Origin: Actinomadura rudentiformis
GTDB taxonomy: Bacteria; Actinomycetota; Actinomycetes; Streptosporangiales; Streptosporangiaceae
DNA: 64,000 nt
Direction: 5' to 3'
Assembly: GCF_008923185.1 (NCBI RefSeq)
Contig: NZ_WBMT01000035.1
Span: 1 to 64,000, forward strand
Shown: positions 40,918 through 49,881 of the stretch, piece by piece
Numbering within the stretch: the stretch's first letter is position 1
Layout: each line of letters opens with the position of its first letter
Translations under genes and position numbers: made by a program
Notes under the pieces: generated by a model
The model's database searches: none
What the model was told of the DNA's origin: nothing
What the model saw: only the letters and a program-made list of their open reading frames with translations

Positions 40918-43445
40918 CGGGCGGCCACCTCCAGGCGTGGACCGGTCACCAGGACCGGCTTGATCTGATCGCGTTCCTGCTCGAAGACGATGCTCGGGTC
41001 GGGGGTGTCGGGGGCGTTGACGAACGAGACGAAGCGGCTCAGCTTGTCGGGGTCCTCGATCGCGTCGCGCCACTCGTCGGCGTAGGAGCCGACGTGCCGG
41101 TCCATCGCCGCGTCCAGCTCGGCGCAGATGCCCAGCCGGTCCTCGATGATCACCTCGCGGAGGTAGTCGAGGCCCCCCTCCAGGCTCTCCAGCCAGCTCG
41201 CCGTGCGCTGCAGCCGGTCGGCGGTGCGGATGTAGAACATCAGGAACCGGTCGATGTAGCGGACGAGGGTCTCGTCGTCGAGGTCGGTGGCGAACAGGTC
41301 GGCGTGCCGGGGGCGCATACCGCCGTTCCCCGCCACGTAGAGGTTCCAGCCCTTCTCGGTGGCGATGATTCCGAAGTCCTTGCTCTGCGCTTCGGCGCAT
41401 TCGCGTGCGCAACCCGAGACGGCGGACTTGAGCTTGTGCGGGGCGCGCAGGCCGCGGTAGCGCAGCTCCAGCAGGATCGCCATCGCCACCGAGTCCTGGA
41501 CCCCGTACCGGCACCAGGTCGAGCCCACGCACGACTTCACCGTGCGCAGGGCCTTGCCGTAGGCGTGGCCCGACTCGAACCCGGCGTCCACCAGCCGCTT
41601 CCAGATCCTCGGCAGCTGCTCGACGCGGGCGCCGAACAGGTCGATCCGCTGACCGCCTGTGATCTTGGTGTAGAGGCCGAAGTCGCGGGCGACCTCGCCG
41701 ATGACGATCAGCTTGTCCGGCGTGATCTCCCCACCCGGGATGCGGGGCACCACCGAGTAGGTGCCGTTCTTCTGCATGTTGGCGAGGAAGTGGTCGTTGG
41801 TGTCCTGCAGCGCGGCCTGCTCGCCCTCGAGGATGTGGCCGTTGCCGAGGCTCGCCAGGATCGAGGCCACCACCGGCTTGCAGATGTCGCAGCCGCGCCC
41901 GCCCTTGCCGTGCTGGCTGATGAGCTGGGTGAACGTGGTGATCCCGCGGACCCGCACGATGTCGAAGAGCTCGGCGCGGCTGTAGTCGAAGTGCTCGCAC
42001 AGCGCCCGGCTGACCTCGATGCCGGCCGCCGTGAGCTCGGCGTCCAGGATCTTCTTCACCAGCGGCACGCAGCTGCCGCAGCTCGTCCCGGCCCGGGTGC
42101 AGCCCTTCACCCCGCCGACGTCGGTGAGGCCCTCGTCCCGGATGGCGCAGCGGATGTGGTCGGCGTTGACGTTGTTGCAGCTGCAGATGACGGTGGCGCC
42201 GGGCAGTTCGCCGCCTGCCGCCTCGGTGCCGCCGAAAAGGGCCTGCTCGGGGGTGCCGGGAAGCTCCGCGCCGATGAACGCACGGAGCGTCGGGTAGGAC
42301 TCCGCGTCGCCGACCAGGACGCCGCCGAGCAACGTCCGCGCGTCATCGCTGACGATCAGCTTCTTGTAGACCCCCGCCACCGGGTCGGTGTAGGTGACGT
42401 CCAGCGCACCCTGCTCGGGCCCGGCGAACGGGTCGCCGAAGCTGGCGACGTCCACGCCCATCAGCTTCAGCTTCGTCGACAGGTCCGCTCCGGTGAAGCA
42501 CGCGGGGCTCTGGTCGCCCGCGGCGGCTGCCAGGAGCTGGTCCGCGACCACCTCCGCCATGCTGAAACAAGGGGCGACCAGCCCGTACACCTGGCCACCG
42601 ACCAGGGCGCACTCCCCCACCGCGTAGACGGCCGGGTCGGCGGTCCGGCAGGTCTCGTCGACCACGATCCCGCCGCGTTCGCCCACCGGCAGCCCGCACT
42701 CGCGGGCCAGCTCGTCGCGCGGCCGGATGCCGGCCGAGAACACCACGACCCCGGCGTCGATGGCCGAGCCGTCGGCGAGCGCCACCCGCGCGACGGCGCC
42801 GGTCTCGCCGGCCTCCAGGCCCGCCATGGGCGTGCCCGCGTGCACCTTCATGTCCAGGCCCTCGATGTGCCGGCGCAACATCGCGCCGCCGCCCTCGTCG
42901 AGCTGCCGCGGCATCAGCCAGGGCGCGACCTCGACCACGTGGGTGTCGACGCCGAGACCCTGGAGCGCGCGGGCGGCTTCGAGGCCGAGCAGCCCGCCGC
43001 CCACGACGACGCCACCGGCCCCGGGTCTTGACGTTGTAAGGTTCGCGCAGTGTTCGCGGAGCGCCTCGAGATCGTCGATCGTTCGGTAGACGAAGACGCC
43101 CGGCAGATCCCTGCCCTCCACCGGCGGCACGAACGGGGCCGAGCCCGTGGCCAGCACCAGCGCGTCGTAGCCGATCTCCCGGCCGTGCTCGGTCCGGATC
43201 GTCCGCGCGTCCCGGTCGATGCCGACGACCGGGTCGCCGGTGATCATCTCCACGTCCGCGTCGTGCGCCGGGTAGGCCAGCTCCGCGTCCTCGGTCAGGT
43301 AGGAGGTCAGCGCCACCCGGTCGTAGGCGGGCCGGATCTCCTCACCGACGACCGTGATCCGCCAGACGCCCGCGGTGTCCCGCTCGCGCAGGGCCTCCAC
43401 CAGCCGGTGCCCGGTCGGACCGTGCCCGACGACGACCAACCTCAT
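40914..43445 (-). CDS. nirB: assimilatory nitrite reductase [NAD(P)H] large subunit
   Basis: 843 aa. Order of domains: FAD/NAD(P) oxidoreductase (LVVVGHGPTGHRLVEAL, VVVGGGLLGLEAARAL; about residues 1-310), a BFD-type [2Fe-2S] region (CSCNNVNADHIRCAI, TSCGSC; about 415-480), then the ferredoxin-like and siroheme/[4Fe-4S] domains with GSTWCRYG and the second cysteine pair in SGCARECAEAQ. It reduces nitrite to ammonium. The start at 43445 is set by GGAGGAG 7 nt upstream. A GlnR-like site lies 70-95 bp upstream. It heads a nirB-nirD-hemD-cbiX run. Confidence 0.96.
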   Translation of the reverse strand: MRLVVVGHGPTGHRLVEALRERDTAGVWRITVVGEEIRPAYDRVALTSYLTEDAELAYPAHDADVEMITGDPVVGIDRDARTIRTEHGREIGYDALVLATGSAPFVPPVEGRDLPGVFVYRTIDDLEALREHCANLTTSRPGAGGVVVGGGLLGLEAARALQGLGVDTHVVEVAPWLMPRQLDEGGGAMLRRHIEGLDMKVHAGTPMAGLEAGETGAVARVALADGSAIDAGVVVFSAGIRPRDELARECGLPVGERGGIVVDETCRTADPAVYAVGECALVGGQVYGLVAPCFSMAEVVADQLLAAAAGDQSPACFTGADLSTKLKLMGVDVASFGDPFAGPEQGALDVTYTDPVAGVYKKLIVSDDARTLLGGVLVGDAESYPTLRAFIGAELPGTPEQALFGGTEAAGGELPGATVICSCNNVNADHIRCAIRDEGLTDVGGVKGCTRAGTSCGSCVPLVKKILDAELTAAGIEVSRALCEHFDYSRAELFDIVRVRGITTFTQLISQHGKGGRGCDICKPVVASILASLGNGHILEGEQAALQDTNDHFLANMQKNGTYSVVPRIPGGEITPDKLIVIGEVARDFGLYTKITGGQRIDLFGARVEQLPRIWKRLVDAGFESGHAYGKALRTVKSCVGSTWCRYGVQDSVAMAILLELRYRGLRAPHKLKSAVSGCARECAEAQSKDFGIIATEKGWNLYVAGNGGMRPRHADLFATDLDDETLVRYIDRFLMFYIRTADRLQRTASWLESLEGGLDYLREVIIEDRLGICAELDAAMDRHVGSYADEWRDAIEDPDKLSRFVSFVNAPDTPDPSIVFEQERDQIKPVLVTGPRLEVAAR

Positions 43446-43513
43446 CCGTCCGCCTCCTCCATCACCCATGCGCCGATCCTCAGCAGGGGCCGTTTCGCGA
43501 CTGCGTCCCCTTT

Positions 43514-43540
43514 GTCACCGGCGTGTTAAAAGACGCTCAC
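43514..43540 (-). promoter_or_regulatory. GlnR-like box before nirB
   Basis: GTCAC-N6-GTTAA-N6-CTCAC (43514-43540). The same layout, in a longer conserved stretch starting GCGTCCC, occurs before narB at 47238. It matches the GlnR pattern gTnAC-N6-GaAAC-N6-gTnAC. Confidence 0.65.
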
Positions 43541-43611
43541 GTTGAAATCGAATCGTGGTCATCCCGCAATCACCGATCCGGAAATCAGGGGAGTTCTTTC
43601 GCACAGCACAA

Positions 43612-43637
43612 AACCCCGCCGTTCTCGCGGCGGGGTT
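43612..43637 (-). terminator. terminator of the narB operon
   Basis: 10-bp stem AACCCCGCCG / CGGCGGGGTT. On the minus strand it is followed by TTTTG, and it comes 27 bp after the stop of the FAD protein gene. It separates that operon from nirB. Confidence 0.8.
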
Positions 43638-43663
43638 CGGTGGCGGGAAACAGGTCCCGGGGT

Positions 43664-45112
43664 TCACCCGACGGGCGCCGACTCCTGCTCATCGAGCCAG
43701 GCCACTATGCCCTCCAGGGCATCGCGGCAGCCGCCGCAGCCGGTGCTCGCCCGCGTCTCAGCGGCGACTTCCGCCGCCGAACGTGCCCCTTTCTCCCAGC
43801 ACGCGCGTATTTGCCCCTTCGAAACGTTGTTGCAGTGGCAGACCGTCGCGGCGTCCGGCATGCGCACCGGTGAATCGGCGGTCTGGACGCCGCCCATCCC
43901 GGGGAAGAACAGGCTGAGCCGGTCGGCGGGCAGCGGCGCCGCCCGGTCGTAGAGCTGGGTGAGCGTGCCGGCGGTGCTCGTCTCGCCGAGCAGGATCGCC
44001 CCGATGACCCGGTCGTCCTTGATGACGACCTTCTTGTAGGTGCCGCGGCTGGCGTCGGCGAACTGCATGACCTCGACGTCGGGGTCGTCGTCGCCGTGGT
44101 GGGTCTCCCCCATCGCCGCCAGTTCCACGCTGGCGGCCTTGAGGCGGGTGATCTGCCGCGCGCCGGTGAACCGCGCATCGGTGTCCGCCCCGGTGAGCAC
44201 GTCCGCCAGCACCGTCGCCTGCTCCCACGCCGGGGCGACCAGGCCGTAGACCACGTCGCCGTACTGCGAGCATTCCCCGATCGCCCGGACGGCCGGATCG
44301 GTGACCGAGGTCAGCGTCTCGTCCACCACGACGCCGCGGTCGATCTCCAGCCCGGCGGCGCGGGCCAGCCCGACCTCCGGCTTCACCCCGCACGCCATGA
44401 CCACCAGGTCACCGGCCACCACGTCGCCGGAGGCCAGCTCGACCCCGGTGACCCGCGCGCCGTCGGCGCCGGCGCGCAGCCCGGTCACGTTGGCCTCCAG
44501 GAGCGCGCGGATCCCCAGGCGGCGGAGGGTCCGCGCCAGCACCTTCCCGGCCCCGGGGTCGAGCTGGCGTTCCATGAGGTGGCCGGCCAGATGCACGACC
44601 GTCACCTCCAGCCCGCGTCCGGCGAGCCCGCGCGCGGCCTCGATGCCCAGCAGCCCGCCGCCGACGACCACCGCGGTCCGGGCGGTCGAGGCGACGTCGA
44701 GGATCGCGCTGCAGTCGTCCAGGGTCCGGAAGGCGACCGCGCCGGGCGGGAGCCCGCCCTCGGTGCCGGGGATCGGCGGCACGAACGAGGTGCTGCCGGT
44801 CGCGATCACGAGGGTCTCGTACGGGGTGACGCTGCCGTCGGACGCGTGCACGGTCTTGGCCTCGCGGTCGATGCGGACGACCTCGACGCCGAGCCGCGCG
44901 TCGACGTTGTTGCGCTCGTACCAGGCGGGGTCCACCAGGCCGATCTGGTCCGGCCCCGCGATCCCGGCGAGGACGTTCGACAACAACACCCGGTTGTAGG
45001 GCTGCTGCCGCTCCGCGCCGAACACCGTCAGGGGCGTCTCGCGGTCCCGGTCGCGCAGTTCGGTGACGAACCGCGATCCGGCCATCCCGTTGCCGATGAC
45101 GACGATGCTCAC
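43664..45112 (-). CDS. NAD(P)/FAD-dependent oxidoreductase with BFD [2Fe-2S] domain, nitrate reductase electron-transfer partner
   Basis: 482 aa. N-terminal FAD site VVIGNGMAGSRFVTEL (residues 3-18), NAD(P) site VVVGGGLLGIEAARGL (about 145-160) and GECSQYGDVVYGLVAPAWEQA. The C-terminal BFD-like cluster motif reads CHCNNVS ... STGCGGC (about 425-463). It resembles the N-terminal half of NirB (43445) and probably passes electrons from NAD(P)H to the molybdenum subunit encoded upstream. The GTG start overlaps the narB stop (GTGA). Confidence 0.9.
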   Translation of the reverse strand: MSIVVIGNGMAGSRFVTELRDRDRETPLTVFGAERQQPYNRVLLSNVLAGIAGPDQIGLVDPAWYERNNVDARLGVEVVRIDREAKTVHASDGSVTPYETLVIATGSTSFVPPIPGTEGGLPPGAVAFRTLDDCSAILDVASTARTAVVVGGGLLGIEAARGLAGRGLEVTVVHLAGHLMERQLDPGAGKVLARTLRRLGIRALLEANVTGLRAGADGARVTGVELASGDVVAGDLVVMACGVKPEVGLARAAGLEIDRGVVVDETLTSVTDPAVRAIGECSQYGDVVYGLVAPAWEQATVLADVLTGADTDARFTGARQITRLKAASVELAAMGETHHGDDDPDVEVMQFADASRGTYKKVVIKDDRVIGAILLGETSTAGTLTQLYDRAAPLPADRLSLFFPGMGGVQTADSPVRMPDAATVCHCNNVSKGQIRACWEKGARSAAEVAAETRASTGCGGCRDALEGIVAWLDEQESAPVG

Positions 45113-47193
45113 AGCTTCGCTCCGTTCGGTGTCGCTGGTTCGAGGCGTACGGCGCAGACCTTGAACTCCGGCATGCGCGACATGGGGTCGAGTGCGGGGT
45201 TGGTGAGCAGGTTCGCCCGCCCTTTCCCCGCCCAGTGGAAGGGGATGAAGACCGTGTCGGACCTGATCGCGTCGGTGAGCCGCGCCCGGACGGTCGCCGT
45301 GCCGCGCCGGCTCGCCACCCGCACGTCGGCGCCCTCCTGGATGCCCAGTCGTTCCGCCAGGTCGGGATGCATCTCCACGAACGCCTCCGGCGCCGCCTCG
45401 ACCAGCGCGCGCACCCTGCGGGTCTGCGCCCCGCTCTGGTACTGGGCGAGGACGCGGCCGGTGGTCAGGTAGACCGGGTAGTCCTGGTCGACGTCCTCGG
45501 CGGCGCCGGTGTGCTCGACGGCCGTGAAGCGGGCCCGCCCGTCCGGTGTGGCGAACCGGTCGAGGAACGGCCGCGGCGTCCCGGGATGATCTTCGCTGGG
45601 GCACGGCCAGAAGACCCCGCCCTCCGCCTCGATGCGCTCGTAGGTGATGCCGGAGTAGTCGGCCAGCCCGCCCGCGCTCGCCGCGCGCAGCTCGTCGAAC
45701 ACCTCGGCGGGCTCGCAGCTCCACTTGCCCGGCGCGTCCAGCCGGTCGGCGAGCGCGGCGATGATCTCCAGATCGGACCGGACCCCGTCCGGCGGCCGCA
45801 CGGCCTGGCGGCGGCGGAGCACCCGCCCTTCCAGATTGGTCATCGTGCCGGACTCCTCGGCCCACTGCGCGGTGGGCAGCACGATGTCGGCCCGCTGGGC
45901 GGTCTCCGAGAGCACGAAGTCGGCCGCGACCAGCAGGTCCAGGGAGTCGAGACGCTCCTCCACGGCGGTGGCGCGGGGTGCGGACACCACCGGGTTGGAG
46001 CCGAAGAGCAACATCGCCTTCGGCCCGCCGTCGGTGCCCAGCGCCGACAGCAGTTCGTAGGCCGAACGCCCGGGACCCGGCAGGGTCTCCGGGTCCACGC
46101 CCCAGACACCCGCGACGTGCTCGCGCGCCGCCGGATCGTCGATCTTGCGGTACCCGGGCAGCTGGTCGGCCTTCTGGCCGTGCTCACGGCCGCCCTGGCC
46201 GTTGCCCTGCCCGGTGAGGCACCCGTAGCCGGAGCCCTCCCGGCCAGGCAGGCCGAGCGCCAGTGCCAGGTTGATGAACGCGGTCACCATGTCGGTGCCG
46301 CGGGCGTGCTGCTCGGCGCCGCGAGCGGTGAGGATCAGGGACCTCCCGCCCCGGGCCAGCAGGCGCACCGTCTCACGCATGTACGGCACCGGCACTCCGG
46401 TGATGCGTTCCACCCGGTCGGGCCAGTAGCCGTTCACCACCGTCCGCACGGCCTCGAACCCGTTGGTCCTGGCCGCGATGTACTCCTCGTCCACCAGTCC
46501 CTCGGTGAGCGCCAGGTGCAGGAGCCCGTTGGCCAGGGCCAGGTCGGTGCCGGGTGTCGGCTGAAGGTGCAGGCCGGCCTGGCGTGCCGTGGCGGTACGC
46601 CGCGGATCGACCACGATCAGCGCGCCGCCGCGGTCCTGCATCTCGGTCAGGTGGCGCATGAAGGGCGGCATGGTCTCGGCGACGTTGCCGCCCACGACGA
46701 GGATCGTGTCGGCCTGGCCGAGGTCGGTGATCGGTCCCGGCAGGCCGCGGTCCATGCCGAACGCCCGGTTGGTCGCCGCGGCGGCCGACGACATGCAGAA
46801 CCGGCCGTTGTAGTCGATCTGCGAGGTGCCCAGCGCGATCCGGGCGAACTTGCCGAGCTGGTAGGCCTTCTCGTTGGTCAGGCCGCCCCCGCCGAAGACC
46901 GCGATCGCGTCCTTGCCGTACGCCGCCTGCAACCGCCCGGTCTCGGCGGCGATCCGGTCGAGGGCCTCGTCCCAGCTGCACGGCTCCAGCGGCGCGCCGC
47001 GCCGCGCACGCATCAGCGGGGTGGTCAGCCGGTCCGGGACCGTCAGCATCTCCGCCGACGTCCAGCCCTTCTGGCAGAGGCCCCCTCGGTTGGCGGGCAC
47101 GTCCTCGCGGGGTGTGACCCGGACGGGGCTGCCACCCAGGGTCATGCCACACTGCAGGGCGCAGTAGGGACAGTGCGTCGGGGTCTCGGTCAT
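45109..47193 (-). CDS. narB: assimilatory nitrate reductase catalytic subunit
   Basis: 694 aa, molybdopterin oxidoreductase. The [4Fe-4S] motif is at the N-terminus (HCPYCALQCGM ... GGLCQKGW). Further on come the bis-MGD binding regions YNGRFCMSSAAAATNRAFG (with the presumed Mo-ligand Cys), VGGNVAETMPP, GQGNGQGGREHGQKADQLPG and the C-terminal molybdopterin-dinucleotide domain (YLTTGRVLAQYQSG, FIPFHWAGKGRANLLT). It reduces nitrate to nitrite in the cytoplasm. ATG 47193 is the favoured start; ATG 47217 is an alternative. A GlnR-like site lies just upstream. Confidence 0.95.
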   Translation of the reverse strand: MTETPTHCPYCALQCGMTLGGSPVRVTPREDVPANRGGLCQKGWTSAEMLTVPDRLTTPLMRARRGAPLEPCSWDEALDRIAAETGRLQAAYGKDAIAVFGGGGLTNEKAYQLGKFARIALGTSQIDYNGRFCMSSAAAATNRAFGMDRGLPGPITDLGQADTILVVGGNVAETMPPFMRHLTEMQDRGGALIVVDPRRTATARQAGLHLQPTPGTDLALANGLLHLALTEGLVDEEYIAARTNGFEAVRTVVNGYWPDRVERITGVPVPYMRETVRLLARGGRSLILTARGAEQHARGTDMVTAFINLALALGLPGREGSGYGCLTGQGNGQGGREHGQKADQLPGYRKIDDPAAREHVAGVWGVDPETLPGPGRSAYELLSALGTDGGPKAMLLFGSNPVVSAPRATAVEERLDSLDLLVAADFVLSETAQRADIVLPTAQWAEESGTMTNLEGRVLRRRQAVRPPDGVRSDLEIIAALADRLDAPGKWSCEPAEVFDELRAASAGGLADYSGITYERIEAEGGVFWPCPSEDHPGTPRPFLDRFATPDGRARFTAVEHTGAAEDVDQDYPVYLTTGRVLAQYQSGAQTRRVRALVEAAPEAFVEMHPDLAERLGIQEGADVRVASRRGTATVRARLTDAIRSDTVFIPFHWAGKGRANLLTNPALDPMSRMPEFKVCAVRLEPATPNGAKL

Positions 47194-47237
47194 GTCCCGA
47201 GAGTGTTCGGGAGGCATTTCACGGTTGCGTCCCGCTT

Positions 47238-47264
47238 GTGACCCTGATGTTAAATGCCGCTCAC
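47238..47264 (-). promoter_or_regulatory. GlnR-like box before narB
   Basis: GTGAC-N6-GTTAA-N6-CTCAC (47238-47264), same phasing as at nirB. GCGTCCC is also conserved 8-9 bp to its left at both places. Confidence 0.65.
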
Positions 47265-47478
47265 GCGCTTCCGTTCTCCAAGGTCAGACTGGTAGGACGG
47301 AGCCGTGGTCCAGGGCGATCACGTGTCGAGCGTTGTCGGCCGCCACCAGGGCCCATTCGTCGCCGCCCGGGCGCATCCCGAACGGATTCGCGGTACCCCT
47401 CCGATCTCGCGTACGGAAGTGGTCCCGGTGTCCGGTCGCGCCCCGCGCGGCCCCGGCCGGGACGCCTAACCTCGGACT

Positions 47479-47979
47479 ATGCCCGACCTTGCTTACTATG
47501 CCTCACTGCCGCGCACCCGCGGCGCCGCCGCGGCCCTCCTGCTCGACGACCTCGGGCGGGTCCTGCTGGTGAAGCCCACCTACAAGGAGGGCTGGTTCCT
47601 GCCCGGCGGGGTCATCGAGGAGGGCGAATCACCCCTGACCGCCTGCGTGCGGGAGTGCCGGGAGGAGCTCGGCTTCGTGCCCCGCCTGGACGGGCTGGTC
47701 TGCGTCGACTGGGGATCCCCCCGCGGCGGCGTGGACGCGGTGAACGTGTTCGTCTTCGCCGGTGTGGTCACGGCCGAGCAGGCCGCGGCGATCCGGCTGC
47801 CGGCCGACGAGCTGTCCGACCACGTCCTGGTGGCCGTCGAGAAGATCCCCGAGCTCGCCCCGCCGCACATCGCCCGCCGCATGGAGCCCAGCCTGCGCGG
47901 CCTCGCCGAGCGCCGGGCGGTCTACCTGGAGGACGGCCGGGAGCCCTCCTTCGTCGCCCTGGGTGACCGCGAAGGATAG
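47479..47979 (+). CDS. Nudix hydrolase
   Basis: 166 aa. Complete Nudix box GGVIEEGESPLTACVRECREELGF (GX5EX7REUXEEXGU, about residues 43-66), preceded by YKEGWFLP. It hydrolyses a nucleoside-diphosphate-linked compound, substrate not predictable. TAACCT at 47467-47472 ends 6 nt before the ATG and no ribosome binding site is present, so the mRNA is likely leaderless. It is divergent from narB but probably unrelated to nitrate use. Confidence 0.92.
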   Translation: MPDLAYYASLPRTRGAAAALLLDDLGRVLLVKPTYKEGWFLPGGVIEEGESPLTACVRECREELGFVPRLDGLVCVDWGSPRGGVDAVNVFVFAGVVTAEQAAAIRLPADELSDHVLVAVEKIPELAPPHIARRMEPSLRGLAERRAVYLEDGREPSFVALGDREG

Positions 47980-48044
47980 AACCCGCGTCAGGCTGGGTAG
48001 ATCGCGTACGGAAACGACCGGTGGAGAAACGGGGGGGACCGGCG

Positions 48045-48287
48045 ATGGCAGCCTGTGAGGTCTGCGGCAACGACTACGCGATGAGCTTCGAGGTGCACGC
48101 GCAGGGGGCGGTGCACACCTTCGACTCGTTCGAGTGCGCGATCACCCGGATGGCGCCGATCTGCGAGCACTGTGAGTGCCGGATCCTCGGCCATGGCGTG
48201 GAGGTCGACCGGCGCTGGTACTGCTCGGCGCACTGCGCCCGCAGCGCCGACCCGCGCCGGGCCGAAGCGCTCGTCGATCACGTGTGA
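48045..48287 (+). CDS. small cysteine-rich metal-binding protein (prokaryotic metallothionein-like)
   Basis: 80 aa from ATG 48045 (GGGGGG upstream). Cysteines come in zinc-ribbon-like pairs: ACEVCGND near the start, FECAI, ICEHCECRILGHGVEVDRRWYCSAHCAR. Actinobacterial proteins of this type (AxCEVCGNxYxxxFEV) are often annotated as prokaryotic metallothionein. It probably binds Zn2+ or Cu+ in the cytoplasm. It lies between the Nudix and narK genes on the same strand. Confidence 0.75.
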   Translation: MAACEVCGNDYAMSFEVHAQGAVHTFDSFECAITRMAPICEHCECRILGHGVEVDRRWYCSAHCARSADPRRAEALVDHV

Positions 48288-48357
48288 CCTGCGCTGACCA
48301 GGACGACCGGCCCTGCGCGGCCTCACATCACGCGCCGGGCGCCGTGCAGCAGAGTTA

Positions 48358-48384
48358 TCACTGCTGCATTAAACGAAACACATC
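48358..48384 (+). promoter_or_regulatory. possible GlnR-like box before narK
   Basis: ATCAC-N6-ATTAA-N6-CACAT with the same 11-nt phasing as the two sites at nirB and narB, followed by a GAAAC direct repeat. It is a weaker match, 57 bp before the narK start. Confidence 0.45.
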
Positions 48385-48440
48385 GACGAAACTCGCGACT
48401 TCTAGCGTCGGCTACGCAAAGCGACCGACGAGGAGTCCCG

Positions 48441-49823
48441 ATGACCGTCACGACCGAAGTCACACAGCAAGGCCGCGGGCGGCCGCTGACCCGGCTCAAG
48501 GGTCACTGGATCGACGACTGGCGTCCCGAGGAGCCGGAGTTCTGGGCCAACGGCGGCGCCAAGGTCGCCCGCCGCAACCTGATCTTCTCGATCTTCTCCG
48601 AGCACATCGGGTTCTCAGTGTGGACGCTGTGGTCCGTGCTGGTGTTGTTCCTGGGTCCGGCCTACGGCATCGACCCGGCCGGGAAGTTCACGCTCACCGC
48701 CGTTCCGGCGCTGTTCGGCGCGGTGCTGCGGATCCCCTACACGTTCGCCGTCGCCAAGTTCGGCGGGCGCAACTGGACGATCTTCAGCGCGGCGCTGCTG
48801 CTGGTGCCCTCGGTGCTGGCCGCGTTCCTCATCGAGCCGGGCGTCTCGTACTCCACGCTGCTGATCCTCGCGGCGATCGCCGGCGTCGGCGGCGGCAACT
48901 TCGCCTCGTCGATGGCCAACATCAACGCCTTCTACCCGCAGCGCCTCAAGGGCTGGGCGCTCGGCATCAACGCCGGCGGCGGCAACCTCGGCGTCGCCGC
49001 GGTGCAGCTGGTCGGCCTGCTCGTGCTGGCCACCGCGGGCAAGGACCACCCGGGCCTGGTGGCCGGGATCTACATCCCGCTCATCGTGCTGGCCACGCTC
49101 GGCTCGGCGCTCTTCATGGACAACCTGTCACACGCCCGCAACGACAAGCGCGGGATGCGCGACGTGAGCAGGGACCCGCACACCTGGATCATGTCCGTGC
49201 TCTACATCGGCACGTTCGGCTCGTTCATCGGCTTCGGCTTCGCGTTCGGCCAGGTGCTGCAGGTGCAGTTCAAGGACGACTTCCCGACGCCGATCGACGC
49301 CGCCTACCTGACCTTCCTCGGGCCGCTGCTCGGTTCGCTGATCCGCCCCTTCGGCGGCGCGCTCGCCGACAAGCTGGGCGGCGCGAGAGTGACCTTCTGG
49401 AACTTCGTCGCGATGGCGGCCGCCGCGTCCGTGGTCCTGGTCGCCTCGCAGCAGAAGTCGCTGGCGCTGTTCCTCACCGGCTTCATCCTGCTGTTCGTGT
49501 TCAGCGGGCTCGGGAACGGCTCGACCTACAAGATGATCCCGGCGATCTTCCGGGCGAAGGCGGAGCTGGGTGTCGCCAACGGCGGCGACCCGGGCGCGGC
49601 CGAGGTCGAGTCCCGCAGGCTCGCGGCCGCCCTGATCGGGATCGCGGGAGCGGTCGGCGCGTTCGGCGGCGTGCTGGTCAACGTGGCCTTCCGGCAGTCG
49701 TTCCTCACCTACAAGACCGGGGACGGCGCCTACATCGCCTTCATCGCCTTCTACGCGCTGTGCTTCGCGCTGACTTACCTGGTCTACATCCGCACGCACA
49801 GCCGGAAGCTGGTCGGAGTCTGA
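48441..49823 (+). CDS. narK: nitrate/nitrite transporter (MFS, NarK type)
   Basis: 460 aa, twelve hydrophobic segments. Nitrate-signature stretches: GVGGGNFASSMANINAFYPQRLKGWALGINAGGGNLGVAAVQ (about residues 151-192) and, in the second half, FSGLGNGSTYKMIPAIF. These glycine-rich NS motifs bind nitrate/nitrite. It imports nitrate for NarB and NirBD. GACGAGGAG lies before the ATG. The C-terminus is followed by stop-spanning tandem repeats. Confidence 0.95.
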   Translation: MTVTTEVTQQGRGRPLTRLKGHWIDDWRPEEPEFWANGGAKVARRNLIFSIFSEHIGFSVWTLWSVLVLFLGPAYGIDPAGKFTLTAVPALFGAVLRIPYTFAVAKFGGRNWTIFSAALLLVPSVLAAFLIEPGVSYSTLLILAAIAGVGGGNFASSMANINAFYPQRLKGWALGINAGGGNLGVAAVQLVGLLVLATAGKDHPGLVAGIYIPLIVLATLGSALFMDNLSHARNDKRGMRDVSRDPHTWIMSVLYIGTFGSFIGFGFAFGQVLQVQFKDDFPTPIDAAYLTFLGPLLGSLIRPFGGALADKLGGARVTFWNFVAMAAAASVVLVASQQKSLALFLTGFILLFVFSGLGNGSTYKMIPAIFRAKAELGVANGGDPGAAEVESRRLAAALIGIAGAVGAFGGVLVNVAFRQSFLTYKTGDGAYIAFIAFYALCFALTYLVYIRTHSRKLVGV

Positions 49824-49860
49824 TCCCGGGCACGGGTCTGATCCCAGGCACGGTCTGAAC
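49818..49860 (+). repeat. 17/18-bp tandem repeats spanning the narK stop
   Basis: GTCTGATCCCGGGCACG, GTCTGATCCCAGGCACG and a partial GTCTGAAC follow in register (with one extra G). The first contains the narK TGA. Confidence 0.75.
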
Positions 49861-49881
49861 TCGAACGACAGCGTGATCCGG

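Noticed and set aside
40905..43031. 708-codon plus-strand frame opposite nirB
   Set aside because: Antisense shadow; nirB motifs (FAD, BFD, siroheme) are intact on the minus strand.
45235..47241. 668-codon plus-strand frame opposite narB
   Set aside because: Antisense shadow of a well-conserved molybdoenzyme.
47742..47751. GAACGTGTTC inside the Nudix gene, identical to the menB/menE palindrome core
   Set aside because: Lies in coding sequence with no promoter nearby; taken as a chance match and as a caution for the men operator idea.
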